Shown here: positions 25,731-33,815 of the stretch, piece after piece | How positions within the stretch are numbered: the first letter of the stretch is position 1 | Layout of the letters: each line of letters opens with the position of its first letter | DNA from: Streptomyces toyocaensis | Lineage (GTDB): Bacteria; Actinomycetota; Actinomycetes; Streptomycetales; Streptomycetaceae | DNA length: 35,316 nt | NCBI RefSeq assembly: GCF_000725125.1 | Contig: NZ_JFCB01000053.1 | Coordinates: forward strand, 1 to 35,316 | Reading direction: 5' to 3' | The notes under the pieces: model-generated | The model's input: only the letters and a program-made list of their open reading frames with translations | The model's database searches: none | What the model was told of the DNA's origin: nothing | Position numbers and translations under genes: made by a program

Positions 25731-26519
25731 GTGAGCGCTGGCACCGCGGCGGCCGGGCAGGTCGAGCACATGCTGCGCCAGGTGACGCCCGGGCGTTACG
25801 ACGCCTACGAGGCGTTGCTGCGCGCTCTCGCGACCCCTTCGTCCGGCCAGGTCTGGATGCTGCTGTGGCACGGCCAGGCCGGCTCGCCGGACGCCCAGTA
25901 CGGGAACATGGAGGTCGACGGCCTCGGCTACGCGCCCTGCGTCACCTCCGCCCAGGAGTTGTCGGCCAGTGGCTGGAACCGGTCGTACGAGGTGGTCGAC
26001 GGGCTCGAAGTGGCCCGCGCGCTCTACCCCGACCACTACGGCCTCTGGCTCAATCCGCACGCCCCGGGCGGCGGCCTCGGCATCCCCTGGCTGGACCTGC
26101 GCCGGATCGCCGGCGGGCTGGACCGCCGGCCCGCCGGACCGCTGCGGCTGTCCGAACCGGCCATCGAGCTTCCCCAGTTCTACGCCCTGCTCGCGCAGAA
26201 CGCCCACCGCACCCCGGCCGTCCGCGCGCTGCGCCGCGCCTGGGTGCAGCCCGCGCTGGGCGCCCCCTACCTCGCCATCGGCCTGGACGTGTACGACACC
26301 TCCCCGCCCGCCGTGGACGCGGTGCGGGCGATGATGCAGCAGTCCCTCGGCGCGGTCCCGGACGGGCTGCCCGTGTCGACCGTCGCCATGTCCGACGAGC
26401 ACGACCCGGTCGCGATGTGGCTGCGCGCCAACGCCCGTCCCTTCTACGACCGCGAGGCGCACGGCGCCGGCCGGCCACCCGCCCCGGGGTACGGCTATCC
26501 GCCCGCGCAGCACGGCTGA
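25731..26519 (+). CDS. SseB family protein (second of two)
   Basis: 262 residues with the same two-domain plan as the preceding gene and the same end motif (DPVAMWLRANARPFYDRE), but otherwise diverged, so the pair is an old duplication. The N-terminal domain has QVWMLLWHGQAGSPDAQYGNMEVDGLGYAPCVTS; the C-terminal domain begins near residue 150 with IELPQFYALLAQNAHR. A short Gly/Pro/Tyr-rich tail ends the protein. The GTG at 25731 has GGAGGGG nine bases upstream; an in-frame GTG at 25701 has no comparable site. A TAGGTT box at 25686-25691 is a possible -10. Function unknown beyond the family name. Confidence 0.78.
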   Translation: MSAGTAAAGQVEHMLRQVTPGRYDAYEALLRALATPSSGQVWMLLWHGQAGSPDAQYGNMEVDGLGYAPCVTSAQELSASGWNRSYEVVDGLEVARALYPDHYGLWLNPHAPGGGLGIPWLDLRRIAGGLDRRPAGPLRLSEPAIELPQFYALLAQNAHRTPAVRALRRAWVQPALGAPYLAIGLDVYDTSPPAVDAVRAMMQQSLGAVPDGLPVSTVAMSDEHDPVAMWLRANARPFYDREAHGAGRPPAPGYGYPPAQHG

Positions 26520-26804
26520 CCGGGAGGAACCCGCGCGGTCGCGGAGCGGTCCGTCGGCCGGGTGCCGTCCGGTGCTGACTCAGCGTCACCGCGTCCATCA
26601 GGTGGACACGTCTGCCGGCGCCCTCCGGGTACTCGTCGGACCGGCGCTGATTTCTCATCACATTTCCGGCCATGCGCGCTCCGCGACCACGCCTCAGTCA
26701 CGCGTCACCTGCGGTTTCACCCGTTCTTCACGTCGCGGGGCGTTGCCTCGACACGCCGTCGGCGTCCGCGTTCCGTGTCCGTGACGTCAAAACTCGCCGG
26801 GTGG

Positions 26805-26828
26805 GTGTCTGACACATCCCATATGTCA
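26805..26828. promoter_or_regulatory. Overlapping palindromes upstream of the transporter promoter
   Basis: GTGTCTGACAC (26805-26815) is a perfect palindrome about T. It overlaps TGACACATCCCATATGTCA (26810-26828), which has eight-base arms with one mismatch around CCC. They sit about 40-65 bases upstream of the -35, the usual place of an activator site. The binding protein is unknown. Confidence 0.45.
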
Positions 26829-26869
26829 AGTGTTCAGATCTCAGGTAGGTATCACCGCTATCCGGACTG

Positions 26870-26898
26870 TTGCCTGACTCCCTGCGAACGTCTGTAGT
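26870..26898 (+). promoter_or_regulatory. Candidate vegetative promoter of the peptide transporter operon
   Basis: TTGCCT (26870-26875), a 17-base spacer, TGTAGT (26893-26898). Each box agrees with the housekeeping consensus at four of six positions. The predicted transcript would start near 26905, about 45 bases before the ATG. Confidence 0.5.
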
Positions 26899-26948
26899 GT
26901 TCGGCCGGTCAAGATGTATCCACATAGCGGACCCGGAGTGGCCCCAAT

Positions 26949-28619
26949 ATGCGCATAACCAAGTCCCGAGTCGCTCGGGCGATCACGGCCGCGGTGGCGG
27001 TCGGTCTGATTGCCACGGGCTGCTCCAGCGAGCGGGACAGTGACAACAAGAGCGACGGCGCGAAGGACACCTTCGTCTTCGCCGGTGCCGGTGACCCGGG
27101 TTCCCTCGACCCTGCCCTCGCGAGCGACGGTGAAACCTTCCGCGTGACGCGGCAGGCCTTCGAGGCCCTGCTCGAGCACGAGTCCGGCGGCACCAAGCTG
27201 GTCGGCGGCCTCGCCGAGACCTGGTCGAGCAACGACAAGGGCACCGTCTGGACCTTCAACCTCCGCAAGGGTGTGAAGTTCCACGACGGCGAGGCGTTCA
27301 ACGCCGCGGCCGTCTGCGCCAACTACGACCACTGGTTCAACTGGACGGGCACCTACCAGTCCAGCGCGGTCTCCTACTACTGGCAGACCGTCATGGGCGG
27401 CTTCGCGAAGAACGAGGACAAGGAGACGCCCGAGGCGAACTACAAGTCCTGCACCGCGAAGGACGAGAACACCGCCGTCATCGAGGTCAAGAAGCCCTCC
27501 GCCAACCTCCCCGGCGGCTTCTCCCTCAACGCCCTCGCGATCCACTCGCCGAAGGCCCTCGCGGAGTACAAGAAGCAGGACGCCTCCGCCAAGGGCGACG
27601 CCATCACGTACCCCAAGTACAGCCAGGAGGCCGGCACGGTCGCCGGTACCGGCCCGTACAAGATCACGAAGTGGAACAAGGGCAACAAGGAAGTCACCCT
27701 TCAGCGCTTCGACGGCTACTGGGGCGAGAAGGCGAAGATCAAGAACCTGGTCTTCCGCACCATCGACACCGAGGAGGGCCGCCGTCAGGCGCTCCAGGCC
27801 GGTGACATCGACGGCTACGACCTCGTCGCCCCGGCCGACGTCAAGACCCTCGAGGACCAGGGCTACGTCGTCCCGACCCGTGGTGTCTTCAACCTCTTCT
27901 ACGTGGGCATGAGCCAGAACGCCAACAAGGCGCTCAAGAAGAAGGAAGTCCGCCAGGCCATCGCGCAGGCGATCGACAAGGAGAACCTGGTCAAGACCCA
28001 GCTGCCCGAGGGTGGCAAGGTCGCCGACCAGTTCATGCCGGACACGATCGCGGGCTACTCCAAGAACGTCACGAAGTACCCGTTCGACACCGCCAAGGCC
28101 AAGGACCTCCTCAAGAAGGCCGGTGAGGAGAAGCTCCAGATCGAGTTCTGCTACCCGACCGAGGTCACCCGCCCGTACATGCCTGCCCCGCAGGACCTGT
28201 TCGAGCTGATGAAGGCCGACCTCGAGAAGGCCGGCATCACCGTCAAGCCCAAGGCCATGAAGTGGGCCCCGGACTACCTGGACGCCACCGAGGCGGGCTC
28301 CTGCGCCCTGCACATGCTCGGCTGGACCGGTGACTTCAACGACGGCTACAACTTCATCGGCACCTGGTTCGCCGAGTACGACAAGCAGTGGGGCTTCAAG
28401 GACAAGAAGGTCTTCGACGCCGTGAACGCCGGCTCGAAGCTGGGCAAGGCCGACGAGCGCACCGCCGCGTACGAGAAGGCCAACGAGGCCATCATGGACT
28501 ACCTCCCGGGTGTCCCGATCTCCTCCTCCCCGCCGGCCATCGCCTTCGCCAAGAACGTGAACCCGCCGAACGTCTCCCCGCTGACGCAGGAAGTCTTCGC
28601 CGAGGCCTCCTTCAAGTAA
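26949..28619 (+). CDS. Peptide ABC transporter substrate-binding lipoprotein (SBP_bac_5)
   Basis: 556 residues. Extracytoplasmic binding protein for oligopeptides or dipeptides, tethered to the outer face of the membrane. The signal peptide ends in LIATGC with lipidated C25 and a short Ser/Asp-rich linker follows. The SBP_bac_5 fold shows GDPGSLDPALASDGET, the hallmark LVGGLAETWSSNDKGTVWTFNLRKGVKFHDGEAFNA region in segments near 90-120, and the C-terminal YEKANEAIMDYLPGVPI. The ATG at 26949 has GGAG ten bases upstream. It heads a five-gene operon with two permeases and two ATPases. A strong hairpin after its stop would favour more binding protein than permease. The exact peptide specificity is unknown. 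Confidence 0.93.
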   Translation: MRITKSRVARAITAAVAVGLIATGCSSERDSDNKSDGAKDTFVFAGAGDPGSLDPALASDGETFRVTRQAFEALLEHESGGTKLVGGLAETWSSNDKGTVWTFNLRKGVKFHDGEAFNAAAVCANYDHWFNWTGTYQSSAVSYYWQTVMGGFAKNEDKETPEANYKSCTAKDENTAVIEVKKPSANLPGGFSLNALAIHSPKALAEYKKQDASAKGDAITYPKYSQEAGTVAGTGPYKITKWNKGNKEVTLQRFDGYWGEKAKIKNLVFRTIDTEEGRRQALQAGDIDGYDLVAPADVKTLEDQGYVVPTRGVFNLFYVGMSQNANKALKKKEVRQAIAQAIDKENLVKTQLPEGGKVADQFMPDTIAGYSKNVTKYPFDTAKAKDLLKKAGEEKLQIEFCYPTEVTRPYMPAPQDLFELMKADLEKAGITVKPKAMKWAPDYLDATEAGSCALHMLGWTGDFNDGYNFIGTWFAEYDKQWGFKDKKVFDAVNAGSKLGKADERTAAYEKANEAIMDYLPGVPISSSPPAIAFAKNVNPPNVSPLTQEVFAEASFK

Positions 28620-28654
28620 GCGCCTGATCGGCAGGAAAACCAGAACGGGGGGGT

Positions 28655-28687
28655 CCGCCCGGCCGCCGCAACTCGGCGGCCGGGCGG
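28655..28687 (+). terminator. Intercistronic hairpin after the binding-protein gene
   Basis: Arms CCGCCCGGCCGCCG and CGGCGGCCGGGCGG, 14 perfect pairs with a five-base loop, between the binding protein and first permease gene. Probably a partial terminator or an RNA-stabilising structure, because the downstream genes lack an obvious promoter. Confidence 0.75.
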
Positions 28688-28729
28688 GTCCATTCATGTA
28701 AGACATCACGCAAGAAAGGGGCATGCGGG

Positions 28730-29734
28730 GTGCTGCGTCTCGTCGTACGAAGACTGCTCCAGCTCATACCCACGCTGCTCGGCCTGTCGGTTCTGCTCTT
28801 CCTCTGGCTCGACCGGCTGCCCGGTGGTCCCGCCTCAGCGATCCTGGGGGAGAAAGCCACCGAGGCCGAAGTGGCGCGCATCAACCGTGCGCTCGGGCTG
28901 GACCAGCCCGTCTACGTTCAGTACTGGCGCTTCCTCAAGCGCATCTTCGAACTCGACCTGGGCACGTCCACCCAGACCGGGCAGCCGGTGTGGGACGAGT
29001 TCGTCCTCCGCTTCCCCGCGACCGTGGAGCTGTCCCTCCTCGCGATCCTGATCGCCGTCGCCGTGGGCGTCCCGCTCGGCTACTTCGCGGCCCGCAACCG
29101 CGGTGGCTGGCTCGACGTCACCGCCGTCTCCGGCTCGCTCGTCGGCATCTGCATCCCGGTCTTCTTCCTGGCGCTGATCCTCAAGCAGGTCTTCGCCGTC
29201 CAGCTCGGTATCTTCCCCAGCTACGGACGCCAGGACACCGGCATCAACGCCACCGACGTGACCGGCTTCGCCGTCCTGGACGGCATCCTCACCGGCGAGT
29301 TCGACGCCTCCTGGAACGCGATCACCCACCTGATCCTGCCCTCCGTCGCCCTGGCCTCCATCCCGCTCGCGGTCATCGTGCGCATGACCCGCGCCAGCGT
29401 CCTCGAGGTGCAGGACGAGGACTACGTCCGCACCGCCGAGGCCAAGGGCCTCAAGCGGAGCGTCGTCCGCGGCCGGCACGTGCTGCGCAACGCGATGCTC
29501 CCCGTGGTGACCGCGGTCGGCCTGCTCACGGGCTCCCTGCTGTCCGGCGCGGTCCTGACCGAGTCGGTCTTCTCCTTCGGAGGCATCGGCTCCTTCATCC
29601 GGACCGCGATCGACGCCCGCGACTACCCCGTGCTCGTCGGGTTCATCATGTTCATCGCGCTGGTGTACGTCCTGATCAACCTGTTGGTGGACCTCGCGTA
29701 CAGCCTCATCGACCCGAGAGTGCGGGTGCACTGA
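28730..29734 (+). CDS. Peptide ABC transporter permease (OppB/DppB type)
   Basis: 334 residues, six membrane helices. The N-terminal helix (LVVRRLLQLIPTLLGLSVLLFL), GGPASAILG and RALGLDQPVYVQYWRFLKRIF match the OppB/DppB family. The EAA loop that contacts the ATPase is visible as DYVRTAEAKGLKRSVVRGRHVLRNAMLPV (about 227-257). An insert of about 20 residues around residues 165-200 lies between helices. The GTG at 28730 has AAAGGGG about nine bases upstream. It is followed by the second permease after a single base, so the two are co-translated and form the membrane channel. Confidence 0.93.
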   Translation: MLRLVVRRLLQLIPTLLGLSVLLFLWLDRLPGGPASAILGEKATEAEVARINRALGLDQPVYVQYWRFLKRIFELDLGTSTQTGQPVWDEFVLRFPATVELSLLAILIAVAVGVPLGYFAARNRGGWLDVTAVSGSLVGICIPVFFLALILKQVFAVQLGIFPSYGRQDTGINATDVTGFAVLDGILTGEFDASWNAITHLILPSVALASIPLAVIVRMTRASVLEVQDEDYVRTAEAKGLKRSVVRGRHVLRNAMLPVVTAVGLLTGSLLSGAVLTESVFSFGGIGSFIRTAIDARDYPVLVGFIMFIALVYVLINLLVDLAYSLIDPRVRVH

Positions 29735-29735
29735 C

Positions 29736-30695
29736 ATGAGTGTCGCCACCAAGACAGACAAGATCCAGCGCCTCGCCGAACTGGCCGCGACCAAGGAGAC
29801 CAGCACCGGCGCCAGCCTGTGGCGGGAGGCGTTCCGGCGCCTCAAGCGCAGCAAGATGGCGATCATCGGCGCGGTCGTCATCGCCCTGTTCGTCGTCCTC
29901 GCGATCGTCGGGCCCTACATCGCCCCGTACTCCCCTACCGCCCAGACGTGGCGCAACGAGGTCTTCCCCAACCGGGGCGAGTTCGTCGGCGCGCGCGGCG
30001 AGAACTGGTTCGGGCTCGACCACCTCGGCCGGGACCTGTTCTCCCGGATGCTGGTCGGCGCCCGCCAGACGCTGCTGGTCGGCGTCGTCGCCACGCTGAT
30101 CGGCCTCATCATCGGCTTCGTGATCGGTGGTCTCGCCGGCGCCTTCGCCACCCTCGGCGGCGACACCGGCAGGCGCGTCGACTCCGTCATCATGCGCTTC
30201 ATCGACATCATGCTGGCGATGCCCTCGCTGCTGCTGGCCGTGTCCATCGCCGCCGTGATGGGGCAGTCACTGACCACGGTGATGATCGCGGTCGGTGTCG
30301 TGCAGATCCCGGTGTTCGCCCGGCTGCTGCGCGGCTCCATGCTGGCCCAGGGCAGCGCGGACTACGTGCTCGCCGCCAAGTCCCTCGGCGTGCGCAAGCG
30401 GCGCATCGTGCTCTCGCAGATCATCCCCAACTCGCTCAGCCCGGTGATCGTGCAGGCCACGCTCTCCCTTGCCACCGCGATCATCGAGGCGGCCGCGCTG
30501 TCCTACCTGGGCCTCGGCAACCCCGATCCGGCCATCCCCGAGTGGGGCGTCATGCTCACCCAGGCGCAGCGCTTCTTCGACAACGCGCCGATGATGGCGG
30601 TCTACCCCGCCGTCGGCATCATCATCACCGCCCTCGGCTTCACCCTCCTCGGCGAGGCCATGCGGGAAGCCCTCGACCCGAAGCTGAGGGGCTGA
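29736..30695 (+). CDS. Peptide ABC transporter permease (OppC/DppC type)
   Basis: 319 residues. The N-terminal cytoplasmic part (about 1-40) includes LWREAFRRLKRSKMAIIGAVVIALFVVLAI in two pieces; the OppC marks PYIAPYSPT, ENWFGLDHLGRDLFSRMLVGAR and the EAA loop DYVLAAKSLGVRKRRIVLSQIIPNSL (about 208-235) are present, with the later AALSYLGLGNPDP. The start follows the preceding stop by one base without a strong ribosome site, so it is probably translated by coupling. Partner of the preceding permease. Confidence 0.93.
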   Translation: MSVATKTDKIQRLAELAATKETSTGASLWREAFRRLKRSKMAIIGAVVIALFVVLAIVGPYIAPYSPTAQTWRNEVFPNRGEFVGARGENWFGLDHLGRDLFSRMLVGARQTLLVGVVATLIGLIIGFVIGGLAGAFATLGGDTGRRVDSVIMRFIDIMLAMPSLLLAVSIAAVMGQSLTTVMIAVGVVQIPVFARLLRGSMLAQGSADYVLAAKSLGVRKRRIVLSQIIPNSLSPVIVQATLSLATAIIEAAALSYLGLGNPDPAIPEWGVMLTQAQRFFDNAPMMAVYPAVGIIITALGFTLLGEAMREALDPKLRG

Positions 30696-30701
30696 ACCAC
30701 C

Positions 30702-31703
30702 ATGTCTCTGCTCACTGTCGACGAACTGACCGTCACCTTCGGCGGCCGCGGCCGCAAGGAGTCCCGGGCGGTCGACGGCGTCTCCTTCGAGGTGGACCAG
30801 GGCCAGGTCGTGGGCCTGGTCGGCGAGTCCGGTTGCGGGAAGTCCGTCACCTCGCTGGCCCTGATGGGCCTGCTCCCGTCCAAGGGCCTCACCATCGGCG
30901 GCCGTGCCGACTTCGACGGCACGAACCTGTTCACGATGAGCGCCTCCGCCCGCCGCGACCTGCGCGGCAGCGAGATGGCGATGATCTTCCAGGACCCGTT
31001 GTCCTCGCTCAACCCGGTCGTGCCGGTCGGCGTGCAGGTCACCGAGATCCTCGAGCGCCACCGCGGGATGAAGGGCGAGGCCGCCCGCAAGGAGGCAGCC
31101 GACCTGCTGGACCGGGTCGGCATCCCGGACCCCACCCGGCGGCTCAAGGAGTACCCGCACCAGCTCTCCGGCGGTATGCGCCAGCGCGCGCTGATCGCCA
31201 TGGCGGTGGCCTGCGCCCCGCGCATGCTCATCGCCGACGAGCCCACCACCGCGCTCGACGTGACGATCCAGGCGCAGATCCTGGAACTGCTCAAGGAACT
31301 CGTGGACCAGGAGGGCACCGCCCTGCTGATGATCACCCACGACCTCGGGGTGGTCGCCGGTCTCTGCGACCAGGTCAACGTGCTCTACGCGGGCAAGGTC
31401 GTGGAGTCCGCCGGGCGCCGCGAGCTCTTCGGTCACCCGACCCACCCCTACGCGCACGGGCTGCTGGGCTCGATCCCGCGGCTGGACGCTCCCCGGGGCG
31501 AGCCGCTCAACCCGATCCGCGGCTCCATCAACGACCGCATCGCCTGGGCCGACGGCTGCGCCTTCGCGCCCCGCTGCGACCGGTACGAGATGGGCTGCCT
31601 GACCGGCACCCCGCAGCTCACGGAGCCCCGCGCGGCCGGTCACCAGGTGCGGTGCGTCAATCCCGTACTCGACGACGCGAAGGCCGAGGAGGTCCCCGCA
31701 TGA
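30702..31703 (+). CDS. Peptide ABC transporter ATPase (OppD/DppD type)
   Basis: 333 residues. Walker A GESGCGKS near residues 43-51, Q-loop FQDPLSSLNP, signature LSGGMRQR near 158-165, Walker B LIADEPTTALD, H-loop MITHDLGVV. The C-terminal oligopeptide-transporter domain has the four cysteines GC-AFAPRC-DRYEMGC and VRC, the set that binds an iron-sulfur cluster in DppD-type ATPases. The ATG at 30702 has GAGGGG in front, six bases after the previous stop. Its stop overlaps the next start (ATGA at 31700-31703). Forms a heterodimer with the next ATPase. Confidence 0.94.
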   Translation: MSLLTVDELTVTFGGRGRKESRAVDGVSFEVDQGQVVGLVGESGCGKSVTSLALMGLLPSKGLTIGGRADFDGTNLFTMSASARRDLRGSEMAMIFQDPLSSLNPVVPVGVQVTEILERHRGMKGEAARKEAADLLDRVGIPDPTRRLKEYPHQLSGGMRQRALIAMAVACAPRMLIADEPTTALDVTIQAQILELLKELVDQEGTALLMITHDLGVVAGLCDQVNVLYAGKVVESAGRRELFGHPTHPYAHGLLGSIPRLDAPRGEPLNPIRGSINDRIAWADGCAFAPRCDRYEMGCLTGTPQLTEPRAAGHQVRCVNPVLDDAKAEEVPA

Positions 31704-33079
31704 GCCTGCTCGAACTGGACGGCGTCAAGGTCCACTTCCCCATCAAGAAGGGTCTCCTGTTCGACCGCACGGTCGGCCACGTCTATGCCGTGGACGGGAT
31801 CTCCCTGAAGGTCGAGGCCGGCCAGACCTACGGCCTGGTCGGCGAGTCCGGCTGCGGCAAGACCACCCTCGGGCGGTCGGTGCTGCGGCTGGTGGACATC
31901 ACCGAGGGGTCCGTCGTCCTCGACGGCACCGACCTGGCGAAGCTGCCCGGTGAGGAGATGCGCCGCTTCCGGCGCCGGCTGCAGATGGTCTTCCAGGACC
32001 CGCTGGGCTCGCTCAACCCCCGGCAGAACATCGAGTCGATCCTCTCCGAGGGCATGGTCGCCCACGGCATCGGCAAGGACCAGGAGGAGCGCCGGGAGAA
32101 GATCAAGTCGATCCTGGACAAGGTCGGCCTGCCCTCCAACGCGCTCTCCCGCTACCCGCACGAGTTCTCCGGCGGCCAGCGCCAGCGCATCGGCATCGCC
32201 CGCGCGCTGGTCCTCGAACCGGACGTGATCATCTGCGACGAGCCGGTCTCCGCGCTCGACGTGTCGGTCCAGGCCCAGGTCATCAACCTGCTGGAGGAGC
32301 TCCAGGAGGAACTCGGCCTGACCTACTTGGTGATCGCGCACGACCTCGCCGTGGTCCGGCACATCTCCGACACGATCGGCGTGATGTACCTGGGCTCGCT
32401 GGTCGAGGAGGCGCCGAGCGACGCGCTCTACGCCGAGCCGAAGCACCCGTACACCAAGGCCCTGATGTCGGCGGTACCGGTGCCGGACCCGGAGGTGGAG
32501 GACCAGCGCGAGCGCATCCTGCTCATCGGTGACCTGCCCTCCCCGGCGAACCCGCCGAGCGGCTGCCGCTTCCACACCCGCTGCCCGTGGGCGCAGGCCG
32601 AGCGGTGCTCGACCGAGCGTCCGCAGCTGCGGGACGTCGGCGGCGGTCACCGGGTGGCCTGCCACTTCGCCGACGAGATCGCGGCCGGGACGCTGGCGCG
32701 GACCACCGGAGAGGTCGTGCCGGCCACGCGCGAGGGCGTCGAGGACGCTCCGGTGTCCGAGGAACTCGCCGCGGCGACGGTGCCCGAGCAGGCGGGGCCG
32801 CCGGAGCAGGAGAGCACGAAGGCGGAGACCGCCGAGAAGACCGACGCCGCGGAGCCGGCGGAGAAGGCCGAAGCGGCGGTGGAGGCGGCCGGGCAGGCTG
32901 AGCAGGCCGAGAAGGCGGCGAGTGCCGGGAAGCCGGGCGAGGCCGCCGAGGCGCCCGAGCCGGAGGGGGCCGAAGCGCCCGAGCCGGAGGACGAGGAGGC
33001 CGGGCAAGCCGAAGAGGCCGAGAAGGCCGAGAAAGCCGAGAAGGCCGACGAGGCCGGCAAGGCTGACAAGGCCGTCTAG
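31700..33079 (+). CDS. Peptide ABC transporter ATPase (OppF/DppF type) with Ala/Glu/Lys-rich C-terminal tail
   Basis: 459 residues; the usual family length is about 320-350. Walker A GESGCGKTT near residues 48-56, Q-loop VFQDPLGSLNPRQ, signature FSGGQRQR, Walker B IICDEPVSALDVS, H-loop VIAHDLAVVRH. The four-cysteine C-terminal motif is GC-RFHTRC-PWAQAERC and VACHF (about 290-325). From about residue 328 to the end the protein is a low-complexity tail of Ala, Glu, Lys, Pro and Gly (EKAEKAEKA-like repeats), strongly charged and likely disordered or helical; I know no function for it. The frame runs cleanly to TAG at 33077, so it is not a frameshift artefact. ATG overlaps the stop of the partner ATPase. 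Confidence 0.92.
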   Translation: MSLLELDGVKVHFPIKKGLLFDRTVGHVYAVDGISLKVEAGQTYGLVGESGCGKTTLGRSVLRLVDITEGSVVLDGTDLAKLPGEEMRRFRRRLQMVFQDPLGSLNPRQNIESILSEGMVAHGIGKDQEERREKIKSILDKVGLPSNALSRYPHEFSGGQRQRIGIARALVLEPDVIICDEPVSALDVSVQAQVINLLEELQEELGLTYLVIAHDLAVVRHISDTIGVMYLGSLVEEAPSDALYAEPKHPYTKALMSAVPVPDPEVEDQRERILLIGDLPSPANPPSGCRFHTRCPWAQAERCSTERPQLRDVGGGHRVACHFADEIAAGTLARTTGEVVPATREGVEDAPVSEELAAATVPEQAGPPEQESTKAETAEKTDAAEPAEKAEAAVEAAGQAEQAEKAASAGKPGEAAEAPEPEGAEAPEPEDEEAGQAEEAEKAEKAEKADEAGKADKAV

Positions 33080-33101
33080 CGGCTGAGGACAGCAAGCTCA
33101 C

Positions 33102-33138
33102 AGCACCCCTCGCCTTGATTTGCAAGGCGAGGGGTGCT
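33102..33138 (+). terminator. Terminator of the peptide transporter operon
   Basis: Arms AGCACCCCTCGCCTTG and CAAGGCGAGGGGTGCT, 16 perfect pairs around a five-base loop, 23 bases after the last stop. Outer AGCAAG/CTTGCT bases could extend or replace part of the stem. The next gene begins about 20 bases beyond. Confidence 0.88.
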
Positions 33139-33146
33139 TGCTGAGT

Positions 33147-33152
33147 CAGAAT
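33147..33152 (+). promoter_or_regulatory. Candidate -10 box of the TRIC gene (leaderless)
   Basis: CAGAAT ends six bases before the GTG at 33159, right after the operon terminator. There is no Shine-Dalgarno sequence. The -35 region would fall inside the terminator stem. Confidence 0.35.
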
Positions 33153-33158
33153 GTACGG

Positions 33159-33815
33159 GTGCTCCAGCAACTGTTCAGTCCGTCCGTCCTGCACACGCTC
33201 GATCTGATCGGCATCTTCGTCTTCGCGATCTCCGGCGCCCTGCTGGCCGTCCGCAAGAACTTCGACGTCTTCGGCATCGCCGTACTCGCGGAGGTGACCG
33301 CGCTGGGCGGAGGGCTCTTCCGCGATCTGGTCATCGGCGCGGTGCCGCCGGCGGCCTTCACGGACCTGGGCTACTTCCTCACGCCCCTGATCGCCACCGT
33401 CCTGGTGTTCTTCCTCCACCCGCACGTGGAGCGCATCCAGGTCGCCGTCAACGTCTTCGACGCGGCCGGGCTCGGGCTGTTCTGCGTCGTCGGCACCACC
33501 AAGGCGTACGACTACGGGCTCGGCCTGACCGCCTCCGCCTGTCTGGGCCTGGCCACCGCCGTCGGCGGCGGCGTGCTGCGCGACGTGCTCGCCAACGAGG
33601 TGCCCTCGCTGCTGCGCTGGGACCGGGACCTGTACGCGGTCCCCGCCATCGTCGGCGCCACCATGGTCGCGGTGTGTCTGCGTTACGACGTGCTGAACGC
33701 GATGACCAGCACCTTCGCCGTGCTCACGGCCTTCGTCCTCCGGATCCTCGCGATGCGCTACCACTGGCGGGCGCCCCGGGCGTGGCACCGTCGCTCGACG
33801 GTCCGGGAGGAGTAG
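33159..33815 (+). CDS. TRIC (trimeric intracellular cation) channel family membrane protein (UPF0126)
   Basis: 218 residues, about seven membrane helices, built from two similar halves. Each half carries the Gly-kinked helix motif: TALGGGLFRDLVIGAVPP (about 47-64) and TAVGGGVLRDVLANEVPSLL (about 135-154). Prokaryotic members of this family form homotrimeric K+/Na+-permeable channels, though their physiological role is unclear. The GTG at 33159 gives the usual family length and places HTLDLIGIFVFAISGALLA as helix 1; earlier TTG codons at 33120 and 33138 fall in the terminator hairpin and are unlikely. Its 3' end overlaps the convergent esterase gene by 92 bases. Confidence 0.85.
   Translation: MLQQLFSPSVLHTLDLIGIFVFAISGALLAVRKNFDVFGIAVLAEVTALGGGLFRDLVIGAVPPAAFTDLGYFLTPLIATVLVFFLHPHVERIQVAVNVFDAAGLGLFCVVGTTKAYDYGLGLTASACLGLATAVGGGVLRDVLANEVPSLLRWDRDLYAVPAIVGATMVAVCLRYDVLNAMTSTFAVLTAFVLRILAMRYHWRAPRAWHRRSTVREE

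Larger units (their letters stand above)
26520..26948. other. 429-base regulatory region upstream of the peptide transporter
   Basis: No gene seen. It is less GC-rich than the rest of the window, especially 26640-26940. It holds overlapping palindromes (26805-26828), a recognisable promoter (26870-26898) and a leader of about 45 bases before the binding-protein gene. Confidence 0.65.

Noticed and set aside
29819..31699. Upstream 627-codon extension of the OppF-type frame across the permease and OppD-type genes
   Set aside because: This part is an out-of-frame Arg/Pro-rich translation of the neighbouring genes; the real start is the ATGA overlap at 31700.
32529..33086. Arg/Pro-rich frame overlapping the OppF tail as a separate gene
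   Set aside because: It is the shifted reading of the repetitive tail; the in-frame version continues an intact ATPase.
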